From NCBI GenBank assembly GCA_030039815.1, contig JASHUW010000244.1, forward strand, positions 1-15,438: 15,438 nucleotides of DNA, given 5' to 3'. This DNA is from Alphaproteobacteria bacterium (GTDB lineage Bacteria; Pseudomonadota; Alphaproteobacteria; ATCC43930; CGMCC-115725). How positions within the stretch are numbered: the first letter of the stretch is position 1; each line of letters opens with the position of its first letter. The notes beneath the pieces were generated by a model, which worked only from the letters and a program-made list of their open reading frames with translations, ran no database searches and was not told where the DNA came from. The translations under genes and the position numbers were made by a program. This document shows, one piece after another, positions 6,309 through 14,927 of the stretch.

Positions 6309-7349
6309 ATGGGGGTCGGTATCAACGGCATGGGCCGCATCGGCCGCCTGGCGCTTCGCGCGGCGATGGGTGCGGTGCAGCGGGCCGACGACGATCCACG
6401 CGCCGCCAACCGGCTCGACATCATCCATTTGAATGAGGTGAAGGGCGGCGCCGCGGTCACCGCGCATCTCCTCGAATTCGACAGCCTCCACGGCCGTTGG
6501 CGGCAAAACATCGGCGCCGAGGACGATGCTGTCGTCGTCGGCAACAAGCGCCTTGGCTTCAGCAGCGCGAGTGAGCCCGGCCATGTTCCTTGGGGCGATC
6601 TCGGCTGCGACGTGGTGCTCGAATGCACTGGCAAGTTTCTCAAGCCCGGTCAGCTGCAGGGCTATTTCGACCGCGGCGTGAAGCGCGTGATCGTCGCAGC
6701 GCCGGTCAAGGACCCGGCGGCGCTCAATGTCGTGGTCGGGGTCAATGACGACCGTTACGAGCCGCGTGAGCATCGCCTGCTGACGGCAGCTTCCTGCACG
6801 ACCAATTGCCTCGCGCCGGTCGTGAAAGTGGTGCACGAAGCGCTCGGCATCCGCCACGGCCAAATCACGACGATCCATAACCCGACCAACACCAACGTCG
6901 TTGTCGATGCGCCGCACAAGGATTTGCGGCGTGCTCGCTCGGCGATGCTGTCGCTGCAGCCGACCACGACCGGCAGCGCCACCGCCATCGCGCTGATCTA
7001 TCCGGAGCTCAAGGGCCGCCTCAACGGCCACGCGGTGCGTATCCCCGTGCTCAACGCGTCGCTCACCGACTGCGTCTTCGAGCTTCAGCGAACCACCACG
7101 GTGGACGAGGTGAACGCGCTCATGCAGGAAGCCGCGGCGCGGTCGCTCGCTGGCATCCTGGGCTATGAAGCGCGACCGTTGGTCTCGGCCGATTATCAGG
7201 GCGACACGCGCAGCTCCATCGTCGACGGGCCGAGCACGATGGTCACCGACGGCACATTGCTGAAAGTCTATTCCTGGTACGACAACGAGATCGGCTATGC
7301 CTGCCGCATGGTCGATCTTGCCAATATCGTCATCGAGCGAGGTGTGTGA
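6309..7349 (+). CDS. ArsJ-associated glyceraldehyde-3-phosphate dehydrogenase
   Basis: This 346-residue GAPDH-family enzyme has an N-terminal NAD-binding motif GINGMGRIGRLALRA (4-18). The catalytic cysteine is C163 in ASCTTNC (161-167), and the general-base histidine is H190 (TTIH). In ars clusters this enzyme uses arsenate in place of phosphate, forming unstable 1-arseno-3-phosphoglycerate that ArsJ exports. Direct contiguity with arsJ (stop and start share one base) is the main reason to assign this role rather than glycolysis. It also diverges from housekeeping GAPDH: QPTTTG and NPTNTN replace the usual P-T-S-T-G and S-Y-T-N-D-Q motifs, and there is an insertion near residues 22-35 (VQRADDDPRAANR). 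The start at 6309 is fixed by AAGGAGG at 6296-6302. The arsenate specificity is inferred from context, not proven by sequence. Confidence 0.92.
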   Translation: MGVGINGMGRIGRLALRAAMGAVQRADDDPRAANRLDIIHLNEVKGGAAVTAHLLEFDSLHGRWRQNIGAEDDAVVVGNKRLGFSSASEPGHVPWGDLGCDVVLECTGKFLKPGQLQGYFDRGVKRVIVAAPVKDPAALNVVVGVNDDRYEPREHRLLTAASCTTNCLAPVVKVVHEALGIRHGQITTIHNPTNTNVVVDAPHKDLRRARSAMLSLQPTTTGSATAIALIYPELKGRLNGHAVRIPVLNASLTDCVFELQRTTTVDEVNALMQEAAARSLAGILGYEARPLVSADYQGDTRSSIVDGPSTMVTDGTLLKVYSWYDNEIGYACRMVDLANIVIERGV

Positions 7350-8605
7350 TGGGCGGCGCCCGCAACTATCTCATCGTCACCGCCAGCTATTGGAGCTTCA
7401 CGCTCACCGACGGCGCGCTGCGCATGCTGGTGCTGCTGCATTTTTATTCGCTCGGCTACACGCCGTTCATGCTGGCCTCGCTGTTCCTGCTTTACGAGGC
7501 TGCCGGCATCTTCGCCAATCTCGGCGGCGGCTGGCTTGCCGCGCGCTTTGGCATCCCCCGCATGCTGGCCGTCGGGCTGATCCTGCAGATCGGCGGATTG
7601 ATGCTGCTCTCCGCGTTGCAACCGGGCTGGGACGCTGCTTTCTCCGTTGTCTGGGTCGTGATGGCCCAGGGCGTTTCCGGGGTTGCCAAGGACATCACGA
7701 AAACCGCCTCGAAGTCCGCGATCAAGGCGACGTCCGAGGGTGGCGCCGGTCAGCTGTTCCGCTGGGTCGCGTGGTTTACCGGCTCCAAGAACGCGATGAA
7801 GGGCTTCGGCTTCTTTGCTGGCGGCTTCCTGCTTGAGGTCGCCGGGTTCCGCCCGGCCTTATGGCTGATGGCGGCCATGCTCGCCGTCGTGCTGGTCAAC
7901 GTGCTGATCAGCCTGCCGCGCGAACTTGGCAAGGCCAAGGCCTCGAAATCCTTCCGCGAGCTGTTCTCGAAGTCGCGGGCAATCAACCTGTTGGCCGCGG
8001 CGCGGATCTTTCTCTTCGGCTCACGCGACGTGTGGTTCGTCGTCGGCTTGCCGGTGTTCCTTTACACGCAAGGCTGGCAGTACATGCAGGTGGCCGGTTA
8101 CATCGCCGCCTGGACGATCGGCTACGGCTTTGTGCAAGCGATGGCGCCGATGTGCGTTCGCCGCAGCAAGGATGGGCTCTCGCGCGAGATCCCCGAAGCG
8201 CGCCTATGGGGCGCCGGGCTCACCGCGATCCCCGTCGCTCTCGTGCTGCTGATGCAGGGGCATTTGCCGCTGAGCCCGGCCTTGACTGTAGTCGTGGTGC
8301 TCGGCGTGTTCGGCTTTGCCTTCGCCGTGATCTCATCGCTGCACTCGTACCTGATCCTGGCCTATGCGGGAACGAAGAAGGCCGCCGAGGATGTCGGCTT
8401 CTATTACGCTGCCAATGCGGCCGGCCGCCTCGTCGGGATTCTTCTGTCGGGTCTCCTGGCGCAATATGGCGGCCTGACGACATGCCTATGGGGTTCGACT
8501 GCCATGCTGGCAATATGCCTTGCCCTGGTGTTCCTGCTGCCGGCGGAGGTCGCATCGCGCCTGGATTCAAGCGGGGAGCACGCACCGCTTTCCGCCGCCG
8601 AATGA
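7349..8605 (+). CDS. arsJ: ArsJ, MFS organoarsenical efflux permease
   Basis: This 418-residue polytopic membrane protein of the major facilitator superfamily should have about 12 membrane segments. ArsJ exports 1-arseno-3-phosphoglycerate made by the adjacent GAPDH; it breaks down outside to arsenate, so the pair acts as an arsenate pump. Recognisable features are the N-terminus NYLIVTASYWSFTLTDGALRMLVLLHFY, the GGWLAARFGIPRML loop (MFS motif A position) and the characteristic central loop KDITKTASKSAIKATS, which is typical of ArsJ proteins. The ATG at 7349 overlaps the GAPDH stop (TGATG) and has GAGG 6 bases upstream. An in-frame GTG at 7346 is the only close alternative. The two genes almost always occur together, which makes both calls mutually supporting. 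Confidence 0.94.
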   Translation: MGGARNYLIVTASYWSFTLTDGALRMLVLLHFYSLGYTPFMLASLFLLYEAAGIFANLGGGWLAARFGIPRMLAVGLILQIGGLMLLSALQPGWDAAFSVVWVVMAQGVSGVAKDITKTASKSAIKATSEGGAGQLFRWVAWFTGSKNAMKGFGFFAGGFLLEVAGFRPALWLMAAMLAVVLVNVLISLPRELGKAKASKSFRELFSKSRAINLLAAARIFLFGSRDVWFVVGLPVFLYTQGWQYMQVAGYIAAWTIGYGFVQAMAPMCVRRSKDGLSREIPEARLWGAGLTAIPVALVLLMQGHLPLSPALTVVVVLGVFGFAFAVISSLHSYLILAYAGTKKAAEDVGFYYAANAAGRLVGILLSGLLAQYGGLTTCLWGSTAMLAICLALVFLLPAEVASRLDSSGEHAPLSAAE

Positions 8606-8622
8606 TGGTATCGGAGTAACTG

Positions 8623-9699
8623 GTGAGTGCCGCGCAAGATTCAGCGGAAGGCAGGGTCGTCCCGGCGCTCGGTTTCTTCGAGCGCTATCTGACCCTTTGG
8701 GTGGCGCTGTGCATCGCCGCCGGCATCGTCCTTGGGCGGATCGTGGCGGGCCCGTTTCAGTTCCTCGGCCGCTTGACCGTCGCCCAGGTCAATATGCCGG
8801 TCGCGGTGCTGATCTGGCTGATGATCGTGCCGATGCTGATCAAGGTCGATTTTGGCGCGCTGCATCGCGTCGCCGAGCAGTGGCGCGGGATTGCGGTGAC
8901 GGTCGGCATCAACTGGCTCGTGAAACCGTTCAGCATGGCGCTGCTCGGCTGGTTGTTCGTCGGCTGGCTATTCCGGCCCTGGCTGCCCGCCGCGCAGATC
9001 GACAGTTACATCGCCGGGCTGATCCTGCTTGCGGCAGCGCCGTGTACGGCGATGGTCTTCGTGTGGTCGAACCTCACGGATGGCGAGCCGAACTTCACAC
9101 TCACGCAGGTGGCGTTGAACGACACGATCATGGTCTTCGCGTTCGCGCCGATCGTGGGCCTGTTGCTCGGACTGTCGTCGATCACCGTGCCGTGGGAGAC
9201 GTTGTTTCTCTCCGTCGTCCTTTACATCGTCGTCCCGGTCATCGCTGCCCAGATTTGGCGGCGTTCATTGCTCGCCGCGGGGGGCGAGGCGGCGCTGGCC
9301 GCAACGCTGCGCCGGCTGCAGCCGATCTCGCTGCTCGCGCTGCTGACGACGCTGGTGCTGCTGTTCGGGTTCCAGGGCGACCAGATTGTCAACCAGCCGC
9401 TGGTGATCGTGCTGCTGGCGATACCGATCGTCATCCAGGTCTACCTGAATGCCGGGATCGCCTACACGCTGAACCGGGCGCTGGGCGTGCCGCACAATGT
9501 GGCCTGCCCCTCGGCTCTCATCGGGGCATCGAACTTCTTTGAGCTTGCGGTGGCGGCAGCCATTGCGTTGTTCGGGTTTCAGTCCGGCGCGGCACTGGCG
9601 ACCGTCGTCGGTGTGCTGGTCGAGGTGCCGGTGATGTTGTCGGTGGTGCGGATCGTGCTGCGCACCCGAAGCTGGTATCAGCGTTTCGGAGCCGCTTGA
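8623..9699 (+). CDS. acr3: Acr3-family arsenite efflux permease
   Basis: This 358-residue protein of the bile/arsenite/riboflavin transporter superfamily has about ten membrane segments. It exports As(III) produced by the upstream arsenate reductase. The essential family cysteine is C141 in AAAPCTAMVFVWSNLTDGEPNFTLTQVALND (138-168), a signature region of Acr3. A later conserved stretch, NVACPSALIGASNFFELAVAAAIALFG (292-318), carries an acidic residue (E307) in a membrane segment. It is unrelated to the ArsB antiporter family. The start is a GTG at 8623, chosen because GGAG at 8613-8616 lies 6 bases upstream and the protein beginning MSAAQDSAEG has family-typical length. It is the last gene of the ars island, 17 bases after arsJ. 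The next gene converges from the other strand only 8 bases away, with no visible terminator between them. Confidence 0.95.
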   Translation: MSAAQDSAEGRVVPALGFFERYLTLWVALCIAAGIVLGRIVAGPFQFLGRLTVAQVNMPVAVLIWLMIVPMLIKVDFGALHRVAEQWRGIAVTVGINWLVKPFSMALLGWLFVGWLFRPWLPAAQIDSYIAGLILLAAAPCTAMVFVWSNLTDGEPNFTLTQVALNDTIMVFAFAPIVGLLLGLSSITVPWETLFLSVVLYIVVPVIAAQIWRRSLLAAGGEAALAATLRRLQPISLLALLTTLVLLFGFQGDQIVNQPLVIVLLAIPIVIQVYLNAGIAYTLNRALGVPHNVACPSALIGASNFFELAVAAAIALFGFQSGAALATVVGVLVEVPVMLSVVRIVLRTRSWYQRFGAA

Positions 9700-9707
9700 T
9701 CTCACCC

Positions 9708-10676
9708 TCAGGCGCTGCACGCGGCGCCGCCGAGGACGCAGAACTTGGCGCAATGCGGGTGGTTGAGCGGCACCGCGCCGAGCGCGCCGGCAAGGCTCGG
9801 ACCCAGATCCCACTGTGAACCATAGGGCAGCAGCGTGCAGGCCGCGACGGTCGGCGCCGCGGCTCCCTTGTGCTTTACCACCATGCGCGACGACGCGCAC
9901 ATCACGCTGTCGGGCGATTTGTGGAGGATGTTCCAGCACGCGGTGGTGATCTCCGGCACATCGACCGTCGCGTCCATTTCGGGAAAGATCATCAGCGCCA
10001 CCGGGTCGCCGGCGTCGATCTCCACGCCAATCTCGGCGAACAGCCGACGGAACCCGCCGCGGATCGCCGCCTCGTTCTCGCCCGACAGATAGCGGCTCGC
10101 GACATTGATCGCGAAACCGTTCGCGGCGAGCCATTTGATCCCCTCGATCGTCGGCCCCCAGCTGCGCCTGCCGCGCTCCAGCTCGTGCACGGCGGTGCCG
10201 TAATGGTCGAGCGAGACACGGATCGTCAGCCGCTTTGAGAGTTGGGCGCCGAATCGTTCGCGCAGCGCCAGCAGCGCGCGCTTCTTGTGCTGCATCGGTT
10301 TCATCGCGTTGGTCAGCACGATCGCATCGAAGCCGCGCGACAGCGCGTCCTCCAGCATCGCGATGAGGTCGCGGTTCATGAACGGCTCGCCGCCGGTAAA
10401 GCCGACAAGCCGGGTGCCGAGGCCAAGCGCCACGACCTCGTCGAGATAGCCGGCCACCTCCGCCGCGCTCAGATAGACCAGCCGGTCGTTTTTCGGCGAC
10501 GACTCGATGTAGCAATTCTGGCAGGTCAGGTTGCACAGCGTGCCAGTGTTGAACCATAGCGTGTCGAGCGATTTGAGCGCGACCCGGGCGCGCGTCTCGC
10601 CTTTCGCCGTGATCAACGGGTCGCGGAATTTGCGTGGGTCAAGGCGCGGCGGAGCGCCGGCAAGGGCGTCTGTCAT
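9708..10676 (-). CDS. Radical SAM protein with C-terminal cysteine-rich region, function unknown
   Basis: From the ATG at 10676 the protein has 322 residues. The radical SAM motif CNLTCQNC (C48, C52, C55) binds the [4Fe-4S] cluster that cleaves S-adenosylmethionine. GFTGGEP (92-98) is the SAM-binding GGE motif. The C-terminal third has six further cysteines (C247, C260, C280, C309, C313, C320), ending HCAKFCVLGGAACSA. This arrangement suggests a SPASM/twitch-like auxiliary iron-sulfur cluster. The order MoaA-like barrel plus C-terminal cluster fits enzymes that modify peptides or cofactors. I do not recognise a named function. It lacks the look of the arsenosugar enzyme ArsS, although its 8-base gap to acr3 invites that thought. 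Longer starts (10697 and upstream) exist. TATAGT on the minus strand at 10688-10683 could give a nearly leaderless transcript. Confidence 0.85.
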   Translation of the reverse strand: MTDALAGAPPRLDPRKFRDPLITAKGETRARVALKSLDTLWFNTGTLCNLTCQNCYIESSPKNDRLVYLSAAEVAGYLDEVVALGLGTRLVGFTGGEPFMNRDLIAMLEDALSRGFDAIVLTNAMKPMQHKKRALLALRERFGAQLSKRLTIRVSLDHYGTAVHELERGRRSWGPTIEGIKWLAANGFAINVASRYLSGENEAAIRGGFRRLFAEIGVEIDAGDPVALMIFPEMDATVDVPEITTACWNILHKSPDSVMCASSRMVVKHKGAAAPTVAACTLLPYGSQWDLGPSLAGALGAVPLNHPHCAKFCVLGGAACSA

Positions 10677-10830
10677 GCCCCGACTATAAGCCCGCATGAC
10701 GGCGCGCGCATGGCCAATGAGAGGCCGGACTTGAGCCATCTTTGCGGTAAACGAAGCCGCCGCGAATTTGGGTGGCCTTTGAGGTATTAAAGTTACCAAT
10801 CAATAAATTCGTTAAAATTTCAAGTTGTGT

Positions 10831-10859
10831 TTCCCAGATCGGAGAAACTCTCCTATATT
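10831..10859 (+). promoter_or_regulatory. flp pilin promoter with a spacer dyad
   Basis: TTCCCA at 10831-10836 and TATATT at 10854-10859 have a 17-base spacer. The spacer contains a perfect dyad, GGAGA-AAC-TCTCC (10841-10853), a possible operator. Just downstream, TGTTG-CTA-CAACA (10859-10871) is a second small dyad in the expected 5' leader. The whole stretch from about 10780 to 10880 is conspicuously AT-rich compared with the rest of the window. No transcription factor can be named. Confidence 0.45.
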
Positions 10860-10888
10860 GTTGCTACAACAGTAGTAGGAGGCAAGCG

Positions 10889-11056
10889 GTGGATATAGTA
10901 ACGGCAATAAAAAAATTGCTGAACGACGAAACCGGCGTGACGGCCATCGAGTATGGCTTGATCGCGGCGCTTATCGCGGTTGCCGCGGTGACGGTCATGG
11001 GTACGGTGGGAACGGACCTTTCTTCGACCTTCAACACAATTGCCGGCGATCTGTAA
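10889..11056 (+). CDS. flp: Flp/Fap-type IVb pilin
   Basis: The 55-residue prepilin MDIVTAIKKLLNDETGVTAIEYGLIAALIAVAAVTVMGTVGTDLSSTFNTIAGDL is a textbook Flp pilin. It has a short basic leader, then the G16|VTAIEY prepilin-peptidase site with the conserved Glu-Tyr pair (E21, Y22). A single hydrophobic helix and a short C-terminal tail follow. Flp subunits form thin adhesive pili assembled by the Tad/Cpa machinery. The GTG start is decided by AGGAGG at 10877-10882, 6 bases upstream; longer starts have no such signal. No TadV/CpaA peptidase, secretin or ATPase gene is in this window, so the pilin is either solitary or depends on machinery elsewhere. It has its own promoter and is followed by hairpins, so it is probably monocistronic. 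Confidence 0.93.
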   Translation: MDIVTAIKKLLNDETGVTAIEYGLIAALIAVAAVTVMGTVGTDLSSTFNTIAGDL

Positions 11057-11076
11057 CGTAAGCGAAGTAAAATCAG

Positions 11077-11100
11077 CGCCATGGCAGATCGCCCATGGCG
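11077..11100 (+). terminator. Hairpin downstream of flp
   Basis: CGCCATGG (11077-11084) and CCATGGCG (11093-11100) form a perfect 8-bp stem with an 8-base loop, starting 20 bases after the flp stop. There is no true T-tract after it, so termination efficiency is doubtful. It could also stabilise the short pilin mRNA from its 3' end. Confidence 0.45.
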
Positions 11101-11114
11101 TCGTATCTTGGAAT

Positions 11115-11137
11115 GCCGCGCGGCTCCGCAGCGCGGC
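11115..11137 (+). terminator. Second GC-rich hairpin downstream of flp
   Basis: GCCGCGC (11115-11121) and GCGCGGC (11131-11137) form a perfect 7-bp stem with a 9-base loop. The sequence CCTTTAT follows shortly after. Together with the preceding hairpin it probably ends the flp transcript before the flippase-like gene. The GC-rich background makes chance hairpins common. Confidence 0.35.
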
Positions 11138-11170
11138 GTCCTAGCCTTTATCGTTCAGTACTGACAGCGC

Positions 11171-12193
11171 GTGCGGCTCGACGCCTCTCAATCCGTCTCG
11201 GCGCCGCGACTCGGCGATGCGTTGCGCGCGGCCGTGATGCGCCTTATCGATTCGTCGCGTCTCAGCCTGGCGCTCAAGCTCGCGGTGTCCGGCGGGCTCA
11301 TCCTTCTGGTTTGCCGCCATATCGACGGTGCGACGCTGACGACGGCGCTGCGCGGTCAGTCGGTGGCATGGTTGGCCGCCACGGCACTGCTCGGCCTCGT
11401 CCAGATCGGCCTTCTGAGCTGGCGCTGGCAGCTGATCGTGCGAGCGCTCGGCGGCGAGAACGGCATGGTCTCGGCGCTCGCGGTGACCTTTATGGGCTGC
11501 TTTTTCGGCGCCTTTCTGTTTGGCCCGACCGGCGGCGACGTCGCGCGCGCGGTGCTCGCGCCGACCGGTTCCCTCGGCCGTCGGGGCATCGTCCATTCGG
11601 TGTTGTTCGAGCGGCTCGCCAGCGTGATCGGGCTCGGCCTGGCGGCCGCGCCTTTTGTCGCGCTCGGCATCGGGCCGCTGGCGCGCAGCGCGCCGCTCGT
11701 CGCGACCCTCGCGGTCGTCCCGCTGGCATTCTTGGCGATGGCGGCTACCGCGCGCGTGGCGCGGCGTCTCGGCGACCGCAATCGCGCGCTGCTCTTTGCC
11801 TTGCGCGATCTCGACCAGAGCTGGCGCCTGCTGCTGCGCCGCTGGCCGCGCTTCGCGCTGGCGATCGCCGTCGCGACGCTCGGCCAGGGGCTCGTCGCGG
11901 TCGAGGCATGGTGCCTGGCGCAGGCGCTGCATCTCGGCGTGCCGCTCATCGACTTCGCGATCCTGATGCCGCCGGTGATGCTGGTCGTGGCGTTGCCGAT
12001 CTCCGCCGGCGGTTGGGGCGTGCGCGAAGGCGCGATCGTCGCCGCGCTCGGGCTAGTCGGCATCGAGGCCGCGCCGGCGCTGTTGCTCTCCATCGAACTG
12101 GGGCTGATCGGCACGCTGGTCAGCCTGCCGGGTGGCGTGATCTGGCTGCGCCGCTGTTTTTTGCGGCTCGCTCAAGGCGCTCGCGACACTTAG
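11171..12193 (+). CDS. Flippase-like (LPG synthase transmembrane/UPF0104 family) membrane protein
   Basis: This protein of up to 340 residues is dominated by hydrophobic segments, probably seven to eight, and belongs to the flippase-like/AglD-MprF transmembrane superfamily. Family landmarks are SWRWQLIVRALG (about 82-93), the segment FFGAFLFGPTGGDVARAVLA near 110-130 (the conserved F-x-P-x-x-x-G-G-D motif with R) and PISAGGWGVREGAIVAAL near 276-293 (P-x-x-x-G-G-x-G-x-R-E). Members are proposed to move lipid-linked substrates across the inner membrane, but most, including this one, have no proven substrate. The C-terminal synthase domain of MprF is absent. The start is uncertain: GTG at 11171 gives the longest form, while ATG at 11237 (MRLIDSSRLSLALKLA) would trim the N-terminus to 318 residues. 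Neither has a good Shine-Dalgarno sequence. The URC genes follow after 58 bases. Confidence 0.82.
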   Translation: MRLDASQSVSAPRLGDALRAAVMRLIDSSRLSLALKLAVSGGLILLVCRHIDGATLTTALRGQSVAWLAATALLGLVQIGLLSWRWQLIVRALGGENGMVSALAVTFMGCFFGAFLFGPTGGDVARAVLAPTGSLGRRGIVHSVLFERLASVIGLGLAAAPFVALGIGPLARSAPLVATLAVVPLAFLAMAATARVARRLGDRNRALLFALRDLDQSWRLLLRRWPRFALAIAVATLGQGLVAVEAWCLAQALHLGVPLIDFAILMPPVMLVVALPISAGGWGVREGAIVAALGLVGIEAAPALLLSIELGLIGTLVSLPGGVIWLRRCFLRLAQGARDT

Positions 12194-12251
12194 CACATGG
12201 CACAAGGCGTGCTTAACCACTATATTATCTTTTTAAGCGAGCCATTCGATT

Positions 12252-13505
<1,254 letters not shown>

Positions 13506-13529
13506 CGGCAGAGCCAAGCACGGATTTTT

Positions 13530-13667
13530 CCCTCTCCGCCCCCAAACGACCACGGCGGGGGGAGAGGGTGCCCGACGCGGAGCGGAGGGCGGGTGAGATG
13601 GGAATGCGCGGGCGTCTCTGGAATCCCCCACCTCACCCAACCTCTCCGCCCCCGCGGGCGGAGAGGG
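13530..13667. repeat. 138-bp palindromic intergenic repeat element
   Basis: CCCTCTCCGCCC at 13530-13541 is the exact reverse complement of GGGCGGAGAGGG at 13656-13667, so the element has perfect 12-base terminal inverted repeats. The right end is itself a hairpin: CCTCTCCGCCC (13641-13651) pairs with GGGCGGAGAGG (13656-13666) around CCGC. The left end pairs CCCTCTCC (13530-13537) with GGAGAGGG (13561-13568). An inner pair is GGGTGAG (13590-13596) with CTCACCC (13632-13638). The layout resembles REP/BIME-like or RPE-type palindromic repeats common between genes of alphaproteobacteria. It fills the URC1-URC4 gap and may act in transcription termination or mRNA stability. Whether it is multicopy cannot be seen here. 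Confidence 0.7.
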
Positions 13668-13686
13668 ACGAAGTTCAGTATCTTAT

Positions 13687-14874
13687 ATGCAGCCCAACCC
13701 GGATGACATCCTGACCGCGAAGGCGGTGCGCGAGCGCTGCGGGCTGGTCTTTGCCGCGGCCGAGCGGGGCGAGACACCGCATTTCCGCCTGCATCTCGAT
13801 CGGCTCGACGATGCGGCGCGCCTCGTCGCCGACATCACCCGCCGCCGCTATCCTAATCTCACCGTGCCGCCGCACAGCCGCTGGCGGCATTTCGCGGCCG
13901 GTGGCGTCGACCGCGCAGCGCTCATCGCGCCAGGGATTGTTGGCGGCGCCGACCGCGCCGAGGCCGCCCGGTCGCGGATCGATCTGGCGATCGTCTCGGT
14001 GCTGCTCGACGCCGGGGCCGGCGCCGAATGGCGCTACCGTGAGGCGGAAACCGGCAGAGTGTTCGCGCGCTCGGAAGGCCTCGGCGTCGCCAGCTTCCGG
14101 GCGATGCAGGCCGGACTGTTCTCCTCCGACCCGGCGCAGCCGTGGCGCGCCGATGCGGCGGCGCTCGCGGCGCTGACCCCGGCCGCGCTCGCCGAGGCCA
14201 TGCAGCATCGCGACGGCAACGCGCTCGCCGGCTTTTTGGGCCGTGTCGATCTGCTGCGCCGGCTCGGTGAAGTGGCGCGCGACAACCCGGCCGTCTTCGG
14301 CCGCCCGGCGCGGCTCGGCAATCTCTACGAGCACTGGTCGCAACAGCGCCATGGGCTTGCCGCTCCCGACATCCTGCGCACGCTCCTCGTCGCGCTCGGG
14401 CCGATCTGGCCGGGCCGGCCGCTCGGCGATTGCGGGCGGCACTGTGCCGTGCCGGGCGATGGCTTGGTGCCGTTCCACAAGCTGTCGCAATGGCTTGCCT
14501 ACTCGCTGGTCGAGCCGCTGCGGGACGCCGGCATCGGCGTCGCCGATCTCGATGGCTTGACCGGCCTTGCCGAATACCGCAATGGCGGCCTGTTTTTCGA
14601 TCTCGGCGTCGTCGAGCCCAGCGACCCTTCGCTCACGCGGCGCACGCTCGACCCGCAGGACGAGGCGGTCGTCGAATGGCGCGCGCTGACCGTCATCCTG
14701 CTCGACCGGCTCGCCGAGCGGGTTCGGCTGTTTCTCGGCAAAAGCGCGGCCGAGTTCCCGCTCGCCTGTGTGCTCGAGGGTGGCAGCTGGGAGGCCGCCC
14801 GCCAAATCGCCTTCTCGCGCCGCCCCGACGGCTCGCCACCACTCACCGTCGCCAGCGACGGCACGCTGTTCTAG
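13687..14874 (+). CDS. URC4/Urg3-family (DUF1688) protein of uracil catabolism
   Basis: This 395-residue protein is recognised as DUF1688, the URC4/Urg3 family, from its overall sequence. It starts AKAVRERCGLVFAAAERGETPHFRLHLDRLDDAARLVADI. Another typical segment is TVPPHSRWRHFAAGGVDR. Later come GRPARLGNLYEHW and LGDCGRHCAVPGDGLVPFHKLSQWLAYSLVEPL. The C-terminal half has FRNGGLFFDLGV-like text (EYRNGGLFFDLGVVEP) and ends FPLACVLEGGSWEAARQIAFSRRPDGSPPLTVASDGTLF. No membrane segment or signal peptide is evident. In yeast the protein is essential for uracil degradation; its exact chemical step is not something I can read from sequence. Its place between URC1 and uracil phosphoribosyltransferase strongly supports the same pathway here. 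The ATG at 13687 lacks a strong ribosome binding site, and the upstream gap holds a palindromic repeat. Confidence 0.88.
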   Translation: MQPNPDDILTAKAVRERCGLVFAAAERGETPHFRLHLDRLDDAARLVADITRRRYPNLTVPPHSRWRHFAAGGVDRAALIAPGIVGGADRAEAARSRIDLAIVSVLLDAGAGAEWRYREAETGRVFARSEGLGVASFRAMQAGLFSSDPAQPWRADAAALAALTPAALAEAMQHRDGNALAGFLGRVDLLRRLGEVARDNPAVFGRPARLGNLYEHWSQQRHGLAAPDILRTLLVALGPIWPGRPLGDCGRHCAVPGDGLVPFHKLSQWLAYSLVEPLRDAGIGVADLDGLTGLAEYRNGGLFFDLGVVEPSDPSLTRRTLDPQDEAVVEWRALTVILLDRLAERVRLFLGKSAAEFPLACVLEGGSWEAARQIAFSRRPDGSPPLTVASDGTLF

Positions 14875-14927
14875 TCTGCCGTTGTCGCGGTTCCGCAACA
14901 GGTCCCGCGTAACATATCGAGTCCGCC

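Noticed and set aside
8623..9699. Acr3 read as a generic bile acid:sodium symporter
   Set aside because: The APCTAMVFVWSNLTDGEPNFTL signature and ars neighbours fit Acr3 specifically.
9700..9707. Expected bidirectional terminator between acr3 and the radical SAM gene
   Set aside because: Only 8 bases separate the stop codons and no hairpin with a T-tract is visible there.
9708..10676. Radical SAM gene read as ArsS (arsenosugar biosynthesis)
   Set aside because: Cluster-binding motif and C-terminal cysteine layout do not look like ArsS, and the gene is on the opposite strand; only proximity supports it.
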